Assembly: GCA_021839785.1 (NCBI GenBank)
Contig: JAKCAB010000025.1
Coordinates: 1 to 7,561, forward strand
Source: a bacterium
Lineage (GTDB): Bacteria; Verrucomicrobiota; Verrucomicrobiae; Limisphaerales; J093
Length of the DNA stretch: 7,561 nucleotides
Direction: 5' to 3'
Shown: one piece after another, positions 1 through 7,200 of the stretch
Layout of the letters: every line of letters starts with the position of its first letter
How positions within the stretch are numbered: the first letter of the stretch is position 1
Made by a program: the position numbers and the translations under genes
The notes under the pieces: generated by a model
What the model saw: only the letters and a program-made list of their open reading frames with translations
Told to the model about the DNA's origin: nothing
The model's database searches: none

Positions 1-144
1 GCCCAGGTAGTCCACCGGCGCGGTGATCGGGTTGCCGCCCGCACTGGCGGAGTTCGTGGGTTTGGTCTCCGGCGCCGCCTCCTTGTGGCCACAACCGATC
101 AGCAGGCACGTCAGAACCACCGGCGAAAGGATGCGCGTTTTCAA
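1..144 (-). CDS. Putative lipoprotein, N-terminal 48 codons only (truncated by window edge)
   Basis: The minus-strand frame is open from position 144 to the left edge and encodes a lipoprotein signal: a short basic start (LKTR), a hydrophobic stretch, then the lipobox LIGC with the lipidated cysteine at residue 18. A Gly/Ala/Pro/Thr/Asn-rich linker (about residues 21-38) follows, ending in NPITAPVDYLG, where the window stops. The start is TTG at 144-142, chosen because AAGG lies 7 nt upstream. A second TTG at 150-148 is only 1 nt from that AAGG, and an in-frame TAA follows at 156-154. The mature domain lies outside the window, so function is unknown. Small lipoproteins with a similar linker and TAPVDYLG-like sequence occur in Verrucomicrobiota, as far as I recall. 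It lies downstream of the rhamnosidase on the same strand after a 102-bp gap, so it could be in the same transcript or have its own promoter. The lipoprotein call is fairly sure; nothing beyond it is. Confidence 0.75.
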   Translation of the reverse strand, partial: MKTRILSPVVLTCLLIGCGHKEAAPETKPTNSASAGGNPITAPVDYLG

Positions 145-151
145 GGGCAAA

Positions 152-155
152 CCTT
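152..155 (-). promoter_or_regulatory. Ribosome binding site (AAGG) of the lipoprotein gene
   Basis: Read on the minus strand this is AAGG followed by a 7-nt spacer and the TTG at 144-142. It is the only reasonable Shine-Dalgarno match among the three minus-strand genes, and it decides between the two neighbouring TTG codons in favour of the one at 144. Confidence 0.5.
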
Positions 156-246
156 AGCAGAACCAGCACCGAATCCAAGCTGCGCGCCACCCGACCGGAT
201 CCACCGGCCTGGCGCGCCGGTTGTCAACGCAGACGCCGGCTTGAAT

Positions 247-3024
247 TCACCGTGCCAGCGGGCCGCTGAATTCGTAATCGCCGGCGCCCACGTCGAACAC
301 CGTCCGCCCCGCCTCGCCGCGCACGGCAATGAAGGCCTTTTCCTTCGTCACGCGTTTCCGGCCTTCGCGCACTTCGTCCGGATCGGCCACCGGCAGCGAG
401 ACCGTGGCGGTGGCGTTCGCGGGCACGATCAGATGAAGCCGGAAAACCCCATTGTCCACCTTCCAATCGCTGACGATCCGGCCCCGCGGCGAATCGTAAT
501 CGGCCTTGGCCCACGTCAGATCGCCGACCACCTGCGGCTTGACGGTGAAGTGCTCGAAGCCCGGTGCCTGCGGATCGGGCACGATGCCGGCCAGCGCCTT
601 GTAGAACCAGGCGCTCACGTCGCCGAACATGATGTGGTTGCGCGACTCGGTGCCTTTCCATTGTTCCCAAAGCGTGGTCGCGCCCTGTTCGAGCCACCAA
701 CCCCAGCTCGGCAAGTCCTTCTGCGAAACGATGCGATAGGCCACGTCGGCGCGTCCCTCCTCGAGCAAGGCGTTCAGCAGATACTTCGCGCCCAGGATGC
801 CGGTGTCGATGTGGTTGTTTCGCTTTTCCACGGCAGCGACCAGATTGGCCAGCACGCGGGCTTTGTTCTCCGTTTCAACCAAGCCTTGATAAAGCGCGCA
901 GCTCAGCGCGGTCTGGCTGCCGTTATCGTAACTGGCGGTGTCTGGATGGTAGAATTTGGCGTTGAACGCCAGGCGAATGTCCTGGGCCAGTTGGGTGTAT
1001 TTGGCTGCGTCGTCGGTTTTGCCGAGCACCTTCGCCGCCAACGCCACGATCTGCGCGTCCACAAAATAGTACGCCGTGGAGGTGATCGCCGCGCCGGTCT
1101 GGGTCTCGTACGGCGCCCAGTCGTTGAGGCCGATGCTCACGATGCCGTTCTGGGCCTTCGTGGTCAGGTAATCCACGTAACGCCGCATCCCGTCGTAATG
1201 CCGGCGGAACATCTCCGTGTCGTCGAAATAGACGTAGGCGTAATACGGAATGAGCAGGAAGGCGCTGTCCCACGCCGGGCCGTTGCCCCAGTCGTAACCC
1301 CAGCCGCTGGTCGGCACGATGCCCGGCAACTCACCGCTGGGCCGTTGCTCGTCGCCGAGGTCGTTGATCCATTTCGCGTGGACGGCCACCGGGAAGAAGT
1401 TGAAGTCCGCCTGCTCCGCGGCGAGGTGCGCGTCGCCGGTCCAGCCATTCTTCTCGCGGTGCGGGCAATCGGTGGGGATGCCTTGGAAGTTGCTCAGGAA
1501 CGCCCACAAGGCCGCGCGCTGGACGCGGTTCAACATGGGATTGGAGCACTCGAAGTGCCCGACCTGCGGCACGTCCGAGTGTGTGAACCGGGCGCGCAGG
1601 CTGTCGAGCGTTGGCCGGCCAGGGAAGCCGGTGACCTCGACGTACTGAAAGCCATAGTAGGTGAAACGCGATTGCCACGTCTCGGTGCCGGCGCCTTTGA
1701 GAATGTAGGTGTCCGTCTGGTATTGCTGCTCGGGCCATTTCTTCAGGACGTGCTGCGAAATATCGTCCACGTCGAGCGAGCCATCGGGATGCAGGCGCTC
1801 GCCGTAACGCAGTCGAACTTTGGTCCCAGCCGGACCGGCGACCGAAAGCACGCAATGGCCGGCGAGGTTCTGGCCGAAATCGAAGACGAACACGCCCGGT
1901 TTCGGCTCGGTGAATTTGACCGGCTTGAGCGTCTCGAACGCGCGGATCGGCGGCATCATCTGGGCCGACAACGTCGCCGGCTTGACTGGGAACGCGCTGC
2001 CGACCGCCCCCACCTCGGTGCCGACGCGTTGGCGGGTTTGCCTGGGCGCGTCCACGACCAACGCGGGTTGCCAGTCGGCGTCGGTGAAACCGGCGCTGTC
2101 CCAGCCCGGTTTTTCGAGGCGGGCGTCGTAGGTTTCGCCGCCGTAAATGCTGTCGTAAATGATCGGCCCCGTGCTGGTCTTCCACGACTCATCGCTCACG
2201 AGCGTGACGGTGCGGCCGTCCTCGAGTTCGGCGACGAGGCGGAACAGCAGCTTCGGTGCGGCGCGCCACGGCGCCTCGTGGAAATTCCACACCGCCTTCA
2301 CGTGGCAGTTGTACAAGCCCGTGCCCAGGATCACGCCGACCGCGTTCTGGCCGGCCTTCAATTGACTCGTCACGTCGTAGGTGACGTACAGGCAACGCCG
2401 GTCATAACGCGTGAAACCGGGATCGAGCAGGTGGTCGCCGACCTTGCCGCCGTTGAGGTGCAACTCGTAGTAGCCGAGGCCGCAAATGTACGCGCGCGCG
2501 CGCTTCACTTTGCCGGGCAAGGCGAACTCGCGCCGCAAAAACGGCGCCGGCGTGTAGTCGGTTTCCGCCGTCCGGCCGATCCACTTCGCGCCCCAGTCCT
2601 CCGGTGCCAGCAACCCCATTTCCCAAATCGCGTTGGTGCTCCAGGCCGACCGGAAGTCGTTCTCGTCCCACACGCGGACTTTCCAAAAACACCGCTGGCC
2701 GGAGCGCAGCGGCTGACCGCCGTAACGGATTTGCAGGGTCTGGCCGGACGCCACCTGGCCACTGTCCCACAGGTCGCCCTGGCCGGATTTCAACTTCGCT
2801 TCGCTGCTAGCCACGAGGATCTGATAGGCGGTCTGGAGCGCGCCGCGCTTGCCGGAGGTCACGATCCAACTCAGCCGCGGCTGGGTGGCATCGATGCCGA
2901 GCGGGTTGTCGAGGTACTCGCTGCGGAGTTGCGCGGGCCGAAGGGCGTTGGCGGCGGTGAGGGAAATCGCGGCGAGCACACCGCAACCGAGGACAGTCAC
3001 ACGGGCGAAAAATGGGGTTCTCAT
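247..3024 (-). CDS. Secreted alpha-L-rhamnosidase, glycoside hydrolase family 78
   Basis: An inverting enzyme family that releases terminal alpha-L-rhamnose from polysaccharides or glycosides. The protein is 925 aa, normal for GH78. Residues 1-27 form a signal peptide (MRTPFFAR, hydrophobic core, ANA cleavage site), so it is periplasmic or secreted. Domains in order: an N-terminal fibronectin-like domain (about 28-147), the rhamnosidase N domain with LGYYELHLNG and GTGLYN (about 155-325), a beta domain with FDFGQNLAG (about 350-460), the (alpha/alpha)6 catalytic domain (about 485-810) and a C-terminal beta domain (about 815-925). The catalytic motif TDCPHREKNGWTGDAH contains D519, E524 and D531. 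By comparison with characterised members, E524 is the likely general acid, and E787 in TTLWEQW the likely base. I chose ATG at 3024 because the signal peptide begins there; an in-frame TTG at 3054 would add ten residues. No good Shine-Dalgarno is seen for either. The ThuA-domain gene ends 45 bp upstream, so the two are probably one operon. The substrate is not determined by the sequence. Confidence 0.95.
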   Translation of the reverse strand: MRTPFFARVTVLGCGVLAAISLTAANALRPAQLRSEYLDNPLGIDATQPRLSWIVTSGKRGALQTAYQILVASSEAKLKSGQGDLWDSGQVASGQTLQIRYGGQPLRSGQRCFWKVRVWDENDFRSAWSTNAIWEMGLLAPEDWGAKWIGRTAETDYTPAPFLRREFALPGKVKRARAYICGLGYYELHLNGGKVGDHLLDPGFTRYDRRCLYVTYDVTSQLKAGQNAVGVILGTGLYNCHVKAVWNFHEAPWRAAPKLLFRLVAELEDGRTVTLVSDESWKTSTGPIIYDSIYGGETYDARLEKPGWDSAGFTDADWQPALVVDAPRQTRQRVGTEVGAVGSAFPVKPATLSAQMMPPIRAFETLKPVKFTEPKPGVFVFDFGQNLAGHCVLSVAGPAGTKVRLRYGERLHPDGSLDVDDISQHVLKKWPEQQYQTDTYILKGAGTETWQSRFTYYGFQYVEVTGFPGRPTLDSLRARFTHSDVPQVGHFECSNPMLNRVQRAALWAFLSNFQGIPTDCPHREKNGWTGDAHLAAEQADFNFFPVAVHAKWINDLGDEQRPSGELPGIVPTSGWGYDWGNGPAWDSAFLLIPYYAYVYFDDTEMFRRHYDGMRRYVDYLTTKAQNGIVSIGLNDWAPYETQTGAAITSTAYYFVDAQIVALAAKVLGKTDDAAKYTQLAQDIRLAFNAKFYHPDTASYDNGSQTALSCALYQGLVETENKARVLANLVAAVEKRNNHIDTGILGAKYLLNALLEEGRADVAYRIVSQKDLPSWGWWLEQGATTLWEQWKGTESRNHIMFGDVSAWFYKALAGIVPDPQAPGFEHFTVKPQVVGDLTWAKADYDSPRGRIVSDWKVDNGVFRLHLIVPANATATVSLPVADPDEVREGRKRVTKEKAFIAVRGEAGRTVFDVGAGDYEFSGPLAR
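2491..2503. repeat. Alternating CG tract inside the rhamnosidase gene
   Basis: Thirteen bases of strictly alternating C and G encode an Arg-Ala-Arg-Ala stretch on the minus strand (around KRARAY, at the edge of the rhamnosidase N domain). Such tracts can slip or adopt Z-form DNA. Here the reading frame is intact and the Arg/Ala codons explain it, so no function is claimed. Confidence 0.4.
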
Positions 3025-3069
3025 GGCAAATCGAATCGCTGTCTCAAGGCTCAAGAAAAAATCGGAAGG

Positions 3070-3984
3070 TTACTTGGTTCTGGGTTCGCTCGGCGCCGGC
3101 AGATCGCCCAGGGCAAACTGGATGCCGTCGAGGATGTGCTGCATCAGCGCGGGGTTCCAAAACTCCTCCGGGTTGTGGCCCAACGCGGTGTAAAACACGC
3201 GGCCTTCGCCGAACTTCTTCACCCAGCACAGGCCCATGTCTTGGTCGGGCCGGAGGTTCGGCTTGTTGGTGTCCATGCGCGCGAGGTCCATGCTGTAAAG
3301 CACGCGATCGGTCTTGCGCGAGTACGGGTCCTTGAACTGGTAGCCTTCGTCGATGATCTCGAAGCCGTGCCCGCCGAACGCGCGCACCAGCGGGTGATCC
3401 GGCTCGTCAATCTTGACCGCGATCCGCTCGAACGCGTTCCACGGATGACTCTCGAACAGGCCGCCCAGCGCCTCGCTGAACTCCGGCCATTTATAGAACA
3501 GCCACGAGGCGCCGTGAATGCCCACCAGCCCCTTGCCGCTCTTGATCCATTCCAGCAGGTGGCGCTTGAGCCGCGCGTCGTTGGCCGAAAATTCGGCCTG
3601 CTTCGCCGGCGGCAGCTTGTCGAAATCCTCCGGCAGAAAAATCTCGCCCAACGCGCTGACGAAGCAAATGCCGTCGAACTGGTCCAGCTTCGCCGGCTCG
3701 AACATGGCGATGTCATCGCTGACGGTGGCCGTGAACGCGCCGGTCTTTTGCCCGGCGTACTCGATGGCCCTGGCGCCCCAGGCGATCGAAACGTGGTAGT
3801 AGCCGTGGCAAAGCGTGAAGACGAGCAGCTTGCGCGGCTGCTTCGGCTGCGCGGTGGCCTTGTTCGGGGCGGCGTGGAAGAGCTTCTTCAGTTCCTCGTC
3901 ATTGGGTTGCGGTTTGTCGGCGGCGTGGACGACCGCCGCGGCGCCAACCAGGGCGGCGATCCAGACAAGAGATCGGCGTGTCAT
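3070..3984 (-). CDS. Secreted ThuA-domain protein
   Basis: A 304-aa protein with a signal peptide (MTRRS, hydrophobic core, VHA/AD cleavage near residue 21) and a single ThuA-like domain with a class I glutamine-amidotransferase-like fold, about residues 51-294. Family-type motifs are visible: RKLLVFTLCHGYYH (H60, H64), GLVGIHGAS (152-160), IDEGYQF (211-217), and VFYTALGH followed by NPEEFW (263-276), then a closing helix ending DGIQFALGD. The family is named after ThuA of rhizobial trehalose catabolism. Most secreted members in planctomycetes and verrucomicrobia have no assigned reaction, although they recur in sugar-degradation loci. It appears to be the first gene of the minus-strand unit, with the rhamnosidase next. 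The start ATG at 3984 is supported by the signal peptide; a weak AGAG lies 7 nt upstream. The stop is TAA at 3072-3070. The family call is sure; a role in processing sugars released by its neighbours is inferred from context only. Confidence 0.9.
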   Translation of the reverse strand: MTRRSLVWIAALVGAAAVVHAADKPQPNDEELKKLFHAAPNKATAQPKQPRKLLVFTLCHGYYHVSIAWGARAIEYAGQKTGAFTATVSDDIAMFEPAKLDQFDGICFVSALGEIFLPEDFDKLPPAKQAEFSANDARLKRHLLEWIKSGKGLVGIHGASWLFYKWPEFSEALGGLFESHPWNAFERIAVKIDEPDHPLVRAFGGHGFEIIDEGYQFKDPYSRKTDRVLYSMDLARMDTNKPNLRPDQDMGLCWVKKFGEGRVFYTALGHNPEEFWNPALMQHILDGIQFALGDLPAPSEPRTK

Positions 3985-4213
3985 GGCGCGACTCTAGTCC
4001 GAGGCAAGGCAGGCGAAAAGAGGGTTGTGTAGAGTTGCGGACGGGCGTCGGCTTGTGGGAGGCTCGTCCCGTGCACGCAAACCACTCAGCGCGGTCTCGG
4101 AACGTGAGTTCCACGATCTTCGCGTGCGCCCGCAGGCCGACGAGTCAGCCAGCGCCGTTCGCGATTCTGCCGGCACCGCCTTCCTACGCACCGTTGAAGT
4201 TACAGGTAAGCCC
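3985..4213. promoter_or_regulatory. Divergent intergenic region with presumed promoters for both transcription units
   Basis: This 229-bp stretch separates the start of the ThuA-domain gene (leftward) from the start of the GH38-like gene (rightward), so both transcription units should be initiated here. I could not find a convincing sigma-70 type -35/-10 pair in either direction. The clearest element is an inverted repeat at 4099-4112. Short frames cross the region but have no credible start or protein character. Promoter function is inferred from position alone. Confidence 0.5.
4099..4112. promoter_or_regulatory. Inverted repeat, possible operator
   Basis: GGAAC and GTTCC form perfect 5-bp arms around a 4-base centre (GTGA), giving a 14-bp dyad. 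It sits in the middle of the divergent region, 102 bp from the GH38-like start and 115 bp from the ThuA-domain start, a reasonable place for a regulator shared by both units. Arms this short can arise by chance, and no cognate regulator gene is in the window. Confidence 0.25.
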
Positions 4214-7200
4214 ATGACTAATCCCATTCGCTTTTGCCTTCCGGTCTGCCTCGCCCTGTTCGTGATCGTGGCTTTGGCGGGGTCAACCGCCCTGCGCACC
4301 ACTGCTGCCGAACAGCTCTGGGAAATCGGCAAGCCGGACGGCAGCAACGCCGAGTTCGCGCTCGCACCCGACGGCTACGCCCGTTTCAAGACGGATGCCT
4401 TCTTCGTCGTCGGCGAATCGGACGCGAAGCGCGACTGGCCTTACGCGCAGCCCGGCCCGGCCGACGGCTGGGCCGGCAGCCAGCGGCACACGTTCACCGT
4501 GCGGTTCGGCCTGAAGTCCGCGCCGCCGGCCGGGCATTGCCAGCTCGAAATCCGCCTCCTCGACACCCAAGCCGGCGCGCCGCCGCGCTTGTGGGTGGAT
4601 GTAAATGGCCACGCCTTCGACCGCGACCTGCCGCGTGGCGGGGGCGACGCGTCGATCCACGGTTCGCCGGCGAGTGGACGACCGCACACGGTCGCGATCG
4701 GGTTTCCCGCCAGCGACCTGCGGGCTGGCGACAATGACGTGAACCTCACGACGCTGAGCGGCAGTTGGCTGTTGTACGACAGCCTGCGGCTCGAGGCCCC
4801 GGCGGGCACCGAACTCGCGCCGGCGAAGACCCGCACGGCTTTGATTTTGGCGGAGGCGGTGCGCGCTTTGCGGCGGGACAACGGTCGCCTGGTTCAGCCG
4901 GTGCAACTCACGCTCAGTCACCACGGCGCGGAAACCGCGGCGACGATCCGCGTGGCCGGCTCCGAACCGCTGTCGGTCCAATTGCGGCCCGGCCAGCAAA
5001 CCGTGGATCTCGCCATGCCGGCCGTTGAGAAGGAAACTCCGGTTCGCCTCACAGTTGAGGCCGGCGGGCAGGTGTTGGCCGAGCGAGAGGTTACGCTCAA
5101 GCCGGTTCGCCACCTCACGATTTACGTGCTGCCACACTCGCACACGGACATCGGCTACACCGAACTGCAGACCGCCATCGAGGAGAAGCAGGTGAACAAT
5201 CTGCTGCGCGGCATTGAGATCGCGCGGCAAACGGCCGATTACCCCGAAGGCGCACGGTTCGTGTGGAACGTGGAGGTGCTCTGGGCAGCGGACCTGTACC
5301 TGCACCGTCTCGGGCCCGAGGCGCGGGCGGCCTTCCTCGACGCGGTGAAGCGCGGTCAGGTGGCGTTGAACGGCATGTATCTCAACGAACTCACCGGCTT
5401 GTGCCGGCCGGAGGAATTGGTGCGCTTGTTCCGGTTCGCCACGAAACTCGGCGCCGAGACCGGCGTGCCGATCGATTCGGCGATGATCAGCGACGTGCCC
5501 GGCTACACGTGGTCCACGGTCACGGCGATGGCGCAGGCCGGCATCCGGTACTTCAGCGTCGCGCCGAACTATTTCGACCGCATCGGCGACATCCTCCAGA
5601 AATGGGAGAACAAGCCGTTTTACTGGGTCTCGCCGTCAGGCAAGGAGAAGGTGCTGGTCTGGATTCCGTGGCGCGGCTATGCGATGTCTCACATCGTCAA
5701 CCAGCTCAGCCCGCGCTTCGTCGAGGAGTACGAGCAGCAGCTCGAGCAGAGCGGCTATCCTTACGACATCGCCTACATGCGGTGGGCCGGGCACGGGGAC
5801 AATGCCGTGCCGGATGAGGCGATCTGCGAGTTCATCAAGGATTGGAACACGCATTACGAGTGGCCGCGCTTTGTGATTTCCTCGACCGGCATGGCCTTCC
5901 GCGCTTTCGAGGAGCGGTACGGCAAGGAACTGCCCGAAGCGCGCGGCGACTGGACGCCTTATTGGGAGGACGGCGCCGGGTCGTCGTCGCAGGAGACCGG
6001 ACTCAACCGCGCCAGCTCGGATCGCGTCGCCCAGGCGGAGTCGCTGTGGGCGATGCTGAATCCGGCCACGTACCCGGCCGCGGCGTTCGACGACGCGTGG
6101 CGCAATGTGTTGCTCTACTCCGAACACACCTGGGGCGCGTGGTGCAGCATCAGCGAACCGTCACGGCCGGAGACACTCGATCAATGGTCGATCAAGCACG
6201 GCTACGCGGCGGAGGCGGATCTGCAGTCGCGCGCGTTGCTGAGCCGGGCGCAGGCGTTGCTGTCTGGCGCGGAAGTGCCCAACACCGTGGACATCTACAA
6301 CACCGCTTCGTGGCCGCGAACGGAACTCGTCACCATTCCGCGCGATTTCTCCGAAGCCGGCAGCCGCGTCACCGACGAAGCCGGAAAGCCGGTACCTTCC
6401 CAGCGATTGGTGAACGGCGATCTGGTGGTGCTGGTGCGCGACCTGCCGCAGTTTGCCGGCAGGCGGTTCACGATTTCGGGCGGCGAGGCGTTCAGTGACG
6501 GCAAGGCGACCGCGGCCGGCGTCGGGTTGAACAACGGTTTGGTGCAAGTGCGCCTGGACGAAAAGACCGGCGGCCTCGCCGAGCTGAGACTCCAAGGCGT
6601 GGAAGCAAACCTCGTGGACGGCGCCTCCGGCCAGGCGGTGAACGACTACCTGTACCTGATCGGCGACAACCTCGCGGATCTGCAGCGCAACGGCCCGGCG
6701 AAGATTCGGGTGAAGGAGCGAGGTCCGCTCGTGGCTTCGCTGGTGGTCGAGTCCGACGCGCCGGGGTGCCATCGCTTGACCCGCGAAGTGCGGCTGGTGG
6801 CGGGGCTGGATCAGGTCGAGTTGATCAATCTGGTGGACAAGGCGCGGTTGGTGGCGGCGGACTATCACGCCAAGAATGGCAAGGAGAGTCTCAACTTCGC
6901 GTTCCCGTTCAACGTGCCGGACGGCGCCTTGCGCATGGAACTGCCGTTCGCGGTGATGCGACCGGAGCAGGATCAGATTCCGAGCGCGTGCAAGAACTGG
7001 TTCACCGCCGGGCGCTGGGTGGACGTGGCGAATGCCGATTACGGCGTGACCTGGGTCACGCTCGACGCGCCGCTGGTCGAGGTCGGTGGCCTCACCGCGA
7101 TCTTGCTGAATTCGCAAACCAATCCGGAGGTCTGGCGGAAGCACGTCGAGCCGACGCAGAAGTTCTATTCGTGGGCGATGAACAATCATTGGGGCACCAA

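Noticed and set aside
203..221. Possible terminator hairpin (ACCGGC / GCCGGT, 7-base loop) downstream of the rhamnosidase
   Set aside because: The 6-bp stem is not followed by a T run on the minus strand (the sequence continues GGATCCGG), so it is not a standard intrinsic terminator.
3055..3061. T-rich run on the minus strand after the ThuA-domain gene as a terminator
   Set aside because: No stable stem precedes it, and the rhamnosidase begins only about 30 bp further on, so termination here is unlikely.
3991..3996. TAGAGT as a -10 element for the ThuA-domain gene
   Set aside because: Only 4 of 6 consensus matches, no -35 partner at 17 bp, and it lies too close to the start codon.
85..4032. 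Plus-strand 1315-codon open frame as a gene
   Set aside because: It is the exact complement frame of two well-recognised genes, has no domain or signal peptide, and its composition is what GC-rich antisense gives.
3978..4217. Short plus-strand frame whose TGA overlaps the GH38-like ATG (ATGA), suggesting a coupled leader peptide
   Set aside because: It begins antisense inside the ThuA-domain start, has no ribosome-binding site and no protein character; an ATGA overlap is common by chance.
4283..5305. Minus-strand 340-codon open frame
   Set aside because: Antisense to the signal-adjacent and PL4-like parts of the GH38-like gene, with typical shadow composition.
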